A DNA stretch of 64,000 bases, taken from Anodontia alba (lineage: Eukaryota > Mollusca > Bivalvia > Lucinida > Lucinidae). Both the position numbers and the translations under genes were made by a program. Positions 1-13,000 of this stretch are shown piece after piece; the stretch's first letter is position 1, and each line of letters starts with the position of its first letter. The notes below the pieces were generated by a model. That model had not been told where the DNA came from. It was given only the letters and a program-made list of their open reading frames with translations, and did no database searches. Location of the stretch: positions 3,345,501-3,409,500 of the forward strand of contig OZ024825.1 of the NCBI GenBank assembly GCA_964016985.1. The letters are read 5' to 3'.

Positions 1-965
1 AAGTCCACTTTTCTTGAGACCTTTCACAACTATTATGTCTATTTCTAATTGACCTTTTGACACCATAAATCCCATTTTGATATCTCCGTACACACTAGTT
101 TCTGTAAAAGCCGAAACTCAGTTTTACCCTAAATATTGGAATACTTTTACTCTGAACCATAAATGTTCTGAACTTCAAAGAAATACGTTTAACTACCTCT
201 TGATGTCTTATAAACCACTGGATGATTGTAAAACAGTGTAAATTTTCTGCGGCGTCTCATCTTAGTGTACACTGTTTGCTCAGGCATTACCTTATTTACC
301 CTAAATATTGGGTCACCTTAGCTTATTACCATGCTTGTCTCAAACATACACAATTCTTTTTACTACCTCTGGATATGTCTATTAAGTGCTGGATGAGTAT
401 TCTAACTTTCTATCAAGACATAAAATTTGCATACCGCGCAGACAAACAAAAACGTTTATTGCACTATGGTTGTATGGATCCCTTGATAGCAAATGAAGCA
501 AAGAAATAAGAGCAAAATACGTTTTTACTGACAGAATCCGATCACGAAGAGAATTTTTTCAACCTTGCTATATTGCAGTTCTTCCTCGTTTATATATCCA
601 GTATACATTGTATGCCAATCTAATTTTGAGAAAAAGAATGTTTCATTTTCTCTCAAACGTACTACATACCTTTGTATAAATATACACGTATACAAAGACG
701 ACATGGATGATTGCAGAAAGACCCTCGTACACTTCCATTATAATTTTAACGACATTTACGAATTAAGAAAAGATGAAACATCTATATGGTCGATACAAAT
801 AAATAACAACATGAATTTTAGGTTAAATGGGAGCCACCTCTTATGCTTATTTAAAAGCTTCTGCGGTTCCAGTAGTGTTTAAACAGATTTATTTGAGGAA
901 ACGCGATTGCTGATTGCTGTAGTTATGTATTATAGAACTGTTTTAATTGTTATACATGTACATAC
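1..965. other. Intron, with a degenerate MITE near 200-300
   Basis: Continuation of the host intron past exon 15. Near 235-290 there is an imperfect inverted pair around a GCGGCGTCTCATC core flanked by AACAGTGTA and TACACTGTTTGC. It resembles the dispersed TTAA-type MITE family listed elsewhere. No other feature recognised. Confidence 0.4.
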
Positions 966-1060
966 CTAATGACGGTTTTGGAGGAACCTGTCCCGGTCCT
1001 AGAAGAGATGTGATATCATCACCTTCAGGTGGTACCCTGTCTGGGTTTGGACTCTTTAAT
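966..1060 (-). CDS. Active-zone scaffold exon 15 (last seen)
   Basis: 95 bp exon, acceptor GAATTTCAG, donor GTATGT. It encodes LKSPNPDRVPPEGDDITSLL then GPGQVPPKPSL. The open donor shows the gene continues beyond the window's left edge, where a C2B domain would be expected in a full-length relative. Confidence 0.85.
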
Positions 1061-4000
1061 CTGAAATTCATAAAAATATTTATTTATTAAAACTGTCCGG
1101 CTAAAAAGACATATACCTTGACTCAATAATTAATTGCATACCTACAGTTGACTCTCGTTATCTCGACCTCGCTTATCTCGAATAACCGCTTATCTCGAAG
1201 TGAAAATCTGATCCCTGCCTAAAAATGAAAATCTAACAAAAGGTAAAAAAATATTGTGGAAAAGAGGAGAAATTGCTCCTAAGGAGAAATTTCTCCCCAT
1301 TTCCATAATAATTTTCAATATATCTCTAACTTCAAGTCCAATTTGTTTTACGATATGGGCTTGACGATATGTCTTTGGCTTGGCCCGCCGTGGTTCAACT
1401 ATTGGTTTTCATTTACTCTGGCATACAGTAGAATTAGCCATGAGTACTCGTCTTTGTTTATTATAGTGATTAATTTGATTTTTATGTTTTCGCTTTGAAG
1501 CATTGACTGAGTTGGGAGCCTTTATGCGAACCGAATTTTTATGTGTTTCTGTATTAAGAGTAGCATCGGGACCCAGGGTGAAGTTAGCTAGCTGTAAAAG
1601 TGCTTTAAACCCCCCGGTGGTTTGCTCTACCGACCGTTCTAAGGCGGTGGTCACGGTGTTAGTCTTACACCTTGTTGCTTTGTGGTTTATTCTACGAGGC
1701 GATTTGTTGTATGTCTTTCCGTGTGTCATTTTGTTCTTGTGTTTTTCAGTCCTTTTAGTATTGCGATTACCTCGCTTGGGGAAGAGAGAGCTAATCTTAG
1801 TGCTTTTCGTACGTTTGTTCGGTTTGTGCTTGTTTAGATTTGTCGGTTTCCTCTTCCCCTTGGGGTCTGGGAAGAGCTGCGGTTTGTGATTGTGGCACTC
1901 CCTGGACTTTTCTCTAACTTTTTTTTTACATATATATTTGTTAAATGTGGTTGTTTGAACTATTTTTCCTCAATTCTGAAAATCTGATAGGTAGAGGTAC
2001 GGATATCTCGAAGCATTTAAGAGAGTCCCTTGAAATTCGAGATAACGAGAGTCGACTGTATTTTGGTATTTTGTATTCTTATGAGACAATTCAAACGACC
2101 CCTCCGAGAAATGTAAGGAAAAAGAAGCTTGGCTGGATAACAATTACTTAGCGTGTATAATATGTGCTTTAAAATGTAAACATGGAGATACTCAGGAAAG
2201 ACCGCAGTCACAGAATACAGCCCTTCTAAGGCACCAGCCAGTAAGCATTCTACATAAATCTACAGCGGACCGTAACGGGAAGTCAGGGTAGCTGACGGGC
2301 CGCTAACGGCCCGCTATAGATTTATGTAGAATGCTAGCTGGGAGAAAACGGTCGAATGCACTAGTTCAGCTTCATTTGATGAATACCAGAGCGTTCATGG
2401 TTATTTGAATGTCGGGAAGATAATGAATGTTATATATGTGGAGATACGCAGGAAATGCCACAATCACGAAGCACAACCCTCCTGAATCACCAAAGGAAGA
2501 AGAGATGAGAAACAAATAAGGACACCACAAACCTTGAAATCACAGACGCACAGACAACAAAGAACTGCAACAGAGGAACCACGTTGGAGCGGTCAGTAGG
2601 AAAACTACTGAGGGCTTAAACCAATTTTACTCGCGCAAAACATCGCCCTTAATTATGATGCAGTACCAAATTACAAATGAAAACGTCCGGAATGGGCCCC
2701 ATCATCACAAAGAACCAGAAGATATTAACTACGATAAACTGAGGTACGGAGGGCGTCACTAGCTGTAGTGAAGATAAATAGATTTTAAAAGGAATGACCC
2801 TCGAAAACAATAAGCACGCACACAAAAAAATAAAAATACCTGAAGAAGCGCTTGGCCATACTAGCCACTTTCTGCCAATTAAACCCCTTCAGATTGCAAA
2901 ATACTCGCACCTCCAGGCATCGTTTTGCTTAATATTCTATTTCTATATAATTCAAAATGAATCTTAAGAAACAGAAATAATGAATTATACTGTGGTAAGG
3001 TTCGGGGATGTTTTACGGCTTACACGGAGCAAACACCAGATGTATAGAAGGTAAGTATAATCTGAGGAAAGAGGATTATTTGGAAGCACAGAAAAATAAA
3101 GACAGCTAAAATGTTAAACTCAAACAATTTTGTTCTTACCATTCCAAGGCGGTATTTCTTTTGCAATTTTTCTTCGTTTGTTCGCTCTGTTTTCGATAAA
3201 GTGCTATCGTTGCCTATTATCCAAAAACAGTAAGAGAAAAGTCCAGGGAGTGCCACAATCACAAACCGCAGCCCTTCCCAGATCCCAAGAGGAAGAGGAA
3301 ACAAACAAATCTAAACAAGCACAAATCGAACAAACGTACGAAAAGCACTAAGATTAAGAGGAAACCTTAAGAGGGAGCCTTACCCCGTGGCTAGGAAGGG
3401 TTTGTTTTGTAATTGTGCCCTTTATGAATAGCTACATCATTTTGTTCAATTGTACTGGGTCTATTTGTCATCAGTAAAATAATTTTACAGCACTGCTCAT
3501 GCACATTACTTGTAAATTTGAACAAGTTTAACGAAGCTACAACCTCAGCCTCAAGTCTGATGCTGTTCCAAATTACAAAGATTTGTCCGGTCTGCCTTGA
3601 AGAACTATTCTGATAAAGAATTACTACATACAACCTGTGAAATGGACGATCTATTCAATAAACTTATCGGCAGTAATATCATATATAATTATTACCAGAA
3701 TAAATTCCCACACTGTTTGTTTCATTGGTATGTTGTATCTGACACCGACATTTAGATTCCTTGAACATATGAAAAAAAAATAAATGAACTGCCAGTATTT
3801 AAATGTTAAATACAGACTGAAAGGTAAGAGAAAAGTCCAGGGAATGTCACAACCACAAAACAAGGTAAGAGAAAAGTCCAGGGAGTGCCACAATCACAAA
3901 CCGCAGCCCTTCCAGACACCAAGAGGACAAGAGGAAGAGGAAACAGACCAAACCAATCAAGCGCAAATCAAACAAACGTACGAAAAACAGTAAGATTAGC

Positions 4001-7000
4001 TCTCTCTTCCCAAACGAGGTAATCGCAATGCTAAAAGGACTGAAAAACATAAGAACAAAATAACACAAGGTAAGAAATAAAACAAACCGCCTCTTAGAAT
4101 AAACCAAAAAAGCAACAGAAAGTAAGACTAATACCGGGACCACAGCCTTAGAACGGTCAGTAGAGTAGACCACCGGCGGGTTTAAAGCACTTTAACATCT
4201 AGCCAACTTCACCCTGGGTCCCGTTGCCACTCTTAATACAAAAACACATAAAAATTCGGTTCGCACGAAGGCTCCCATCTCAGTCAATGCATCAAAACGA
4301 ATACATAAAAATCAAATTAAACACCATAATAAACAAAGACGAGTATTCATGGCTACTACTGTATGCCAGAGTAAATGAAAACCAATAGCTGAACCACGGC
4401 GAGCCAAGCCAAAGACATATCGACAAGCTCCAACCCACTGGTTAACGGTTTACGAAGAGGCCGTCATTGAGTCTGAGGCCCGAACCGCCGTCGTGCAATT
4501 AAAGAGTGAAGCATAGCCTCAACAATAATTGGGTTGACACAAGCCGCAGCCCTTCCCAGACACAAAGAGGAAGAGGAAACAGACAAAACCAAACATGCGC
4601 AAATCGAACAAACGTACGAAAAGGACTAAGATTAGCTCTCTCTTCCCGAAGCGAGATAATCGCAATGCTCAAACAACTGAAAAACAAAAGAACAAAATAA
4701 TATCATAAGGCAAGACTTAAAACAAGTCGCCTCGTAGAATAAGTCACAAAGCAGCAAAGAGTAAGGCTATCACCGGGACCACCGCCTTAGAACGGTTGGT
4801 AGAATTAAAAAAAAAGGTAAGAAAAAAGTCCAGGGAGTGCCACAATCACAAACCGCAGCCCTTCCCAGACACCAAGAGGAAGAGGAACAGATAAACCAAA
4901 ACAAGCGCAAATCGAACAAACGTACGAAAAGCAATAAGATTAGCTCTCTCTTCCCCAAGCGAGGTGATCGCAATGCTAAAAGGACTGAAAAACACAAGAA
5001 CAAGATAACACAAGGTAAGACAGACATCAAATAGCCTCGTAGAATAAACCATAAAGCAACAAAGAGTAAGACTAACACCGGGACCACCGCCTTAGAACGG
5101 TCAGTAGAATAAACCACCGGGGGTTTAAAGCACTTTTTCTGCCGACTATCTTCTTCCTGGGTCCCGTTGCCACTTTTAATCACAACTAGTAAAACAAAAT
5201 GGGCAGCTGTAGAAGGTGACCAAAATGCTAGCATAACAACATAACTAGTGAAACAGAAAGCAAAGTGGGTAGTTATTGAAGACGGCGACCACAATCATAA
5301 CACATATAGAAAAAAAAAAACCAAAATACAAACAAAACACCAGAAAGCAATGCAGGAACCACAAAGCTACAAAGAGCTACAAAGAGTAAGTATAGCACCA
5401 GGACCACCGCCTTAGAACGGTCAGCAGAATAAAATACAGTGGGGTCCAAAACAAAATAAATATATTCGTTTGAGTATCATTAAGAACAAAGCTGTTTGAA
5501 AGTAAAAACCGTATTTTTTTTTACTGGAACCACAATTAGATGAACTATGAAATAGAACAACTTACGGATCATCGTATTTGTCATTTTCCATGAAAAAGTC
5601 ATTAGAGCTGTTAGATCTGCTGAGAGGATGGGGAGGCGCTAGAAGATCAAACCTCTCTGAAATGACACATTAGAAATACATCTTACTCTGGAAATAAATG
5701 CGTCTGTTATAAATAAAAATAATTTGAGCTCTTTCAAAAATGTTTTTGACTTTAATAAATTTCCTTTTGGCAAATATTTCCAATTGTTCTCAGTATTATT
5801 CTCTTGTATTTTGTAATAAAATTAAAATAATGTGAATACAGTAATGTCCTGATCTGGATAAATGTTTGCTCATGATTATCTGTCCGAATACTTAGGCTAA
5901 ATACGGTAGCCAAGATCCAGAAGAACAGGCACTGAAAAGAGCGAGTTATAATACTTGTCATGTGTGTGCTCGTCTGTTGATTGTACATATTATTATATAA
6001 CCAATACTCTTACTGATAAAGCCTCTAGACAAGTCATGTTTTGCCAACACCAATATCAATGCAACACTGAAAAAACTACTCACTGGGAGGACATTCAAAT
6101 GATCTACGTGGCGCTGCAGGAGGTGGAGTTTCCAGGAACTTTGATTCTCTGACGTCGTTGAAACTTTGGCTGCGGTTAAATGATGAGTCTGTCGATTCTG
6201 CGTGAGAACAAGCTGGAGTCAACAAATATTCGATTAAAGCAAGTTATTTAAAAGAAATATTTCTGCTGAATGTAATATGTAGGCTATTATAAATATCGTT
6301 TCATTTGACATTTACAGAAGTAACTGCGTCCTAGAAGCTACTACTGAACATTGGTATGCACGTAATTTTTTTTTTTTGACAAATATTATGATAAGGAGAA
6401 TGTTTTATTCCTAGTGACATTTTACAATGTTCCATTTAAATGTGCTCATGTTAATAAGGAGTCATTTTAGAAACAAAGAAGACAGACAGGAAATAAAAAC
6501 AACAGAACCAGTCTCACCATATCTGTGCAGTTATGGCATATGTGACACTGCACACGTCCTCAAACCCTGGACTGATAAGAATTGTTTTCAGCAGTATTAA
6601 AGTGCCCCTGCAATAGTTTTGAAATCAGGGAAGCTAAATAGTAGAGAAACGGGAATCGTAAACGATCTAGAGTTATGCGAAGTGTAAGTAAAAATGGAAA
6701 TGAACCTGGATTTCATTTGTCATGCAGTGTTGCCGGACTACTCTCCCTTGCAAACTTGTCTAGCTCGAACGTTTGATTTTCAATGTAGATAATCAGCTAA
6801 TGGCCCATGCATATATCTAGGTACAGGATGGAAGAGCAAGGCTAAAGAGCTGATAAGTATCCTTTCCTACAAATGATAAAATCTCGATTCCTGCTCACTA
6901 TACCTTTAACATATCGAGAATTGTCGTGCTTAGCAAGCTGGGAAAATATTTTAGCAGAAGACATTTTGAAACACTTGCTGTTTGTTTGAGCTCTTATATT

Positions 7001-10000
7001 TGTTTCATTATAACCTGTATCTGTGATTTATTTGTGGCCTGTAATGATTCATGGATGAGTTAGAAAACGTCAACACGGTCCGAACAAGTATGGGAACTTC
7101 GGGTGAGTGTTGGCGGTACCATAAACTCCGCAAAGTTTTTTTTTTTCTAAATTTTACAGACGTCATTTCGATTTAGGTTTAGTTTCGAAATTCAATGCTG
7201 GACTTAAATCTCTTCTGTAACAAGGCCTATCATACCAGAATTTTATGGTGGCTTAGAATATAAATTCAGAAATATATATGCTTGCAATGATTTTAGCACT
7301 CGATTTCGTAAAATCATTCTTCGATATATAAAGACTGGGTACAACATAAATGTAATAGGACAGACTACAATTACCTTACACCTGTCCTGGTGAATTTTTT
7401 ATTTTGGTTATCCGTTTAGCAAATTGTTTTGGAAAGAAACTGTCCTTTTGACTTTCTGCTTGTAGTGTTTTGATTGTGGTGCCGTTGCTTTAAGCGCCTT
7501 CTGGACGAAAGGTGTAAGGTAATTGTACCGATTACTAATCCTTGTCTTCCTTTCTATTGGGATCTCGTAAAGCTATCTCATAAAGCTAGCTTTGTTTAAT
7601 ATTTTTCAGTACATAACCTTTAGAATATCATGCAAATGACATGTAAGGCAAACAATATGTGATGTCAAATGTAAATTCTGTGTCATGGAAACATGACATT
7701 CCTTATTGGTTGATAAATAATGTTTAAATGTGCTTTGTTGAGGCCGTAAATATCTTCTAGCATTGTAGTATAGTGCTATTTATATTTTCTGGTCATAACG
7801 AAAACATACGTATATAATTATGACCCCATTAAACAGCACTTTTATGTAGTAAAACTCGAGTTTACAGGGGTATACATTATTTTTCTTTTCTGCTCAAAAA
7901 CGTAGATTTTGGGTATTCGTTAGAACCGCCTGCAAAGGCGGTTCTAATGAGTACCCAAAATCTATGTATTGAGCAGAAACATGAAAAACATCATAATATT
8001 TTTGTAGGTGAAATTTTCAATATATTTGAATAGGCGTGTTTTCGTAAGGTCCTCTATGACCATAAAGCCTATGCTAGGAATTTTAAAAATTTATATGAGG
8101 GCCACTGAAACGACCTGAAGGTCGAAACTAGTTAATCTGACTCAGAAAAATTCGACAGTTCAGTTATTTTCATTATTGTGCTTGTTCTTCAGGACCATTA
8201 CTTTTAGAATTTGTTTATTTCTTATGTATTTTCAAACACAAATCATATCATCAAATTAAGCTCTAAAATTAATTTATTTAGAAGTCTTTTGTTTTTTGAT
8301 TTTTCAGAAAAATTCAAAGCTATTTTATTAAGATAGACAGTAAAAACAAACTACAGGATGTATTGACTGATATAACTTTCCTAGTTCTATTTTGCAATTT
8401 ACTATTTGTGCTTCATCGAATTGAGTAAATACTGACCCAATAAAATGTGCGCAGTTTATATATGTAAGTTTAAACATTGCTGTGATTTTTAATGTTTACT
8501 TTGTCCATTCCTCAAAGCAGATTATGTAAATAACAAAAGTTTCTTTTTTCATTTTATACAATGAATAACAAATTTAAATAGAGCAGAAATAAATAATATT
8601 ATAACTATAAATCTAAAGCAAATATAGATTCATAAACGTTGCCAATGTAAAATGGGTTAGAAGGAGTTTTGTATAAATTGTCAATCTATGTAAAACATAT
8701 AAATTACGTCACCATACCTCAGCGAGCTACAGACCGTACACACGCACATAAAACGGAATCGGCTATTATTTTGGTATAAAACATTTTATTTAGTTACATG
8801 AAGTGAGTAGAATTACACATCGCAGTGTTAAATATGAACGTTTTCGTACCGGCTTAAATTGCTTTGATGACTTTTTTTGGTGAAATGAGACTTCAGTTGC
8901 ATTAAAACACCAATTTAAATATATCAGTCTAACCTATGGCCTTTCCACTCTACTACAATAGACAAAGCGTGGAATTTTTTATTTAAACACGTCTAAAATA
9001 TGTTTGTGGAATAAAAAGAAAAAAGAGAAAAACAAACAAAAAAAAAAACAAAAAACAAAAACAAACAAACAAAAACCAAAAACGCTGATTAAAAGCACGA
9101 GCAAAACGAAATTACATATAGATACACAAATTTTCAATGGAAGAAATCTTTTTCAAAGAAGAATGAAACGGTACGAAATATAAGCTATAAAGGTTGCCGT
9201 TCGAAACAATGAACACATTAAAGAGTGAAACTTGGAGTCACGGTTTCATTAAGATTTCTTTCCATATGACAGCAGTGTAATTCAAAGTGCAGCATACGCC
9301 AAATACCACTGGTTTAAGCGGAACTATCAGAATTGGCTCAATGAATTCAAGAATGATAAAAACGAAAATTTGCACTATGAAATAAACGTCAAAAAGATTG
9401 CCTTTGGAAACAAAGAACACACTACAGATCAGAAAATAAAGTCTCATAAGATGAATTTTCGAAACAGCTGTCCGCAACAAACACAAGAAACGAATGTGTG
9501 TACTCACGTTGTTCTTTTCTTCCAAGGATGAGAGACGACGAAAGTCTTGTCAAAGCATGCATCTTTCTACGAACAACAGTTGTAAAGCTATTCCTTCTTG
9601 TCACTAAGATTGCAAAGCAAACGCTAGATAAGTAGTGAATTTGTTTACATATAGTAACATTTAACATAAATCAAAGAATACATTTCTAAAGTTATGCGAT
9701 TTGCAAAGGAGAAAGTCATCAGACTACGTGTCTCTATACGAGTTCTAACACAGAACAAAAATCTCCACTGTCTTCACTGAAATCATTAACCCTTTTATCC
9801 CTGAGTTCCAAAGTGGACTTTCCTATCTTCGACTCTTTTCTGTTTAGAATCTTTGTTCCAATAGGTGTGTCAATCAAAACTTAAAACAGAATGACAAACA
9901 GATTAAAGATCCTGATGAGATAGCTCATTATGAACCATCTCAGCAGGATCTACATTATTTGCAAAACATATTTAGGCCATCAGGGCTGAAAGGATTAATT

Positions 10001-13000
10001 TATAAGCGGTCAAAGAATATTTATTTAAATTTAAAAAAAGTAATACAAAATGGTAGAATACAATTAGACTTAAACAACTAGTTCTGTTTTATACCTGATT
10101 TGCAAAATACAAAACAAAACAAAACAAAAAAAAAAAACAAAAAAAAAAACAAAAAAAAAAACAAACAAAAAAAAAAACAACAAAACAAAACAAAAAACAA
10201 CACGTTTTCATATCTGACTTGCATGCCTGTCATGTCAAGTCCGTCATGTCTGTTTCCTGTCCTCTTCGTGTCTTGGATGGTCTGCGGCTTGTGATTGTGG
10301 CACTCCCTTCCCTAGACTTTTGTCTTACCTTTTTTAGCAAACATACAGCCCGTTCTGTACGCCCTAAAAGGATCTTGTAATTAAAACTATAGTTTAAGCT
10401 ATGGTGATAATAAGATGATACTTAAATATAATTTTGTTGCCTTTGGAAACAAAGAACACACAAAAAACGAAAATTTGAGACTTGATTTTATTAAGTCTCT
10501 TCATATGCAACAATGCAGTTCTGGAGGCTGAAAACGCCACGCTAGCTCCGGCTTAAGTGATATTTGATTTTTAAAGCAACCAGAATTGAAAATTATTCCA
10601 AAGGAACTAAAAATATAAGCTATATATATGTACCATGGTAAAGTACGGGGAAACGTTTTACGGCCACCACACTTCACTTAACATCAGCTGCCTTCCGAAG
10701 ACAAATCTTCTGCTTTCCCTTTGTATCAAGTATATGGCATATGTACCAAGTACGAATTTAGACTGACTGCATGTAAGAGATGCACACACTAGCTTGTTTG
10801 TTACATAGAATAATATTTCTTTTCCTAGCTAGCCACGCACAACATTCCTCACAGACTATTTGAACATTTAAAGAGTCTAAACACTTTATTTTAAACTATT
10901 GAAATACTGCTTGTAATGCTTTTCGCTTACAATATCACATGTAGTTTGCCACTTATCATATGTTTTTGGAATTGCAAATTGTGTAATGACAGTAAAAGAG
11001 CAATTAAATAGCAACAATAAGTCAATGCTTACGGCCATCTTCGCTATGAGGGGAATGAACGGGAGAAGATTGCGCCGAGGACGATAAGTCCGTTCTGTCA
11101 CGACCTGAAAGTAAACAAACAAATGTATAAATTGAGACAATTAAGATAATATTGATCGTGTTGGGGTTTAACAACACATCAGCCCTTGTGGGTCATTTTG
11201 TGGCGTCTCCCAGAAAAAGGGAGAAACCAGATAGAAGAGCTAGTAGAGGTGATGAAAGAGAGAGACAGCGAAGAAAGAGGAACAGAAATGTAAGTGAAGA
11301 AACAGAAGAAATAAATAACATCCCACCTCCTCCCTTACCCACTACAAAGATAGCAGGCAAAGAGGACGCTCAGCTGTAAGTTTTATAAATCCGAGACCTA
11401 CAACGAGTGTCAATGAAATAGTCTGCTGAAAATTTATTTTTTCACTTCTCATTTTCATTTATACGTACATTGCTTAAATATGGGATATCGCTAGTTTTGT
11501 ATCAAATAATCAATTAATACACTATGATATCGCACATTCAGTTGTAAAAACTCTACGAACTCCGAACTAGGTGAAAACTTAGGTTATAGTACGTCGCTGA
11601 AATTTACAGCAAAACATAAACATTTATGTCAATTTCCATTTCTTACGATATATTTCCTAATGTTAAGTATTACTTATACTTAGGTAGCAGTTTTAGAATT
11701 ACAGAAAATACTAACAAGCATAATATCTTTTACACTAAAGCTTTTTGTTAGTTTCATACAGGTAAAATTAAAACAAGGTATCGCAGGCAATACAAATCCT
11801 CTCGCACAAGACTACTTGGTGTGAGCAAAAACTGAACTTAGAAATTTCATGACATATAATAGTTATATGAATGAAGAAACAAATGGCCTGCGACCTTAAT
11901 GTAAAGGTCATGTATTACCTTGATATTAAGCTACAGTATTGTAAACATTCAGATTTTCTGGTTGGGAGAGATTAGATCTCACATGATAGAAAATATTAAA
12001 GTCATGTCAACCTTGACCTTGAGCCCAGGACATGAAAGTTGAACTTGCTCAAGATATAATCATACTCACAAATGTGTGAAGATATATTAAAATTCATTGA
12101 TAAATGAAGGGGCTATAGCGATGACAAGGTTTTCTTTCTAAAAATAGTCATGATTACCTTGACCTTGATCCCAGCAACCTGAAAGTTGAACCTGCTCGTG
12201 ATATTACAATACGCAACAACTTTGTGAAGATATATTAAAATCCATTAATAAATGCAGGGGCTAGGTCGATGACAAAGTTTTGTTTTTCTAAGAAAAATCC
12301 ACAGTTACCTTGACCTTGAGCCAAGCAACCTCAAAGTCGAACTCAAAACAAAGCAACCGGAAAGTTCGGGCCTCAGACTCAATGACGGCCTCTTCGTGAA
12401 ACTTTAACTAGTGGGTTGGGGCTTGACGATATGTCTTTGGCTTGGCCCGCCGTGGTTCAACTATTGGTTTTCATTTACTCTGGCATACAGTAGAATTAGC
12501 CATGAGTACTCGTCTTTGTTTATTATAGTGATTAATTTGATTTTTAGCTCACCTGAGCACGAAGTGCTCATGGTGAGCTATTGTGGTCAGTCAATGTCCG
12601 TCGTCCGTCGTCCGTCGTGCGTCGTGCGTCGTGCGGCGTCAACAATTGCTTTAAAAGCCTACTCCTCCTACACCCCTGGGCCAATTGACTTGATACTTGC
12701 TAGGAAGCATCGGGGTGACTTGTAGATCAAAAATAGCTAAAATCGTTCCGATCGGAAATCCAAGATGGCCGCCATGGCCGCCATCTTGAAAATCTATTTT
12801 TCGCTTCTACTCCTGAACCGAAAGGCCAATTGACTCCAAACTTGCTAGGAACCATCAGGGTGACTTGTAGATCAAAAATAGCTAAAATCGTGCCGATCGG
12901 AAATCCAAGATGGCCGCCATTGCCGCCATCTTGAAAATCTTTTTTTCGCTTCTTCTCCTGAACCGAAAGGCCAGTTGACTCGAAACTTGCTAGGAAGCAT

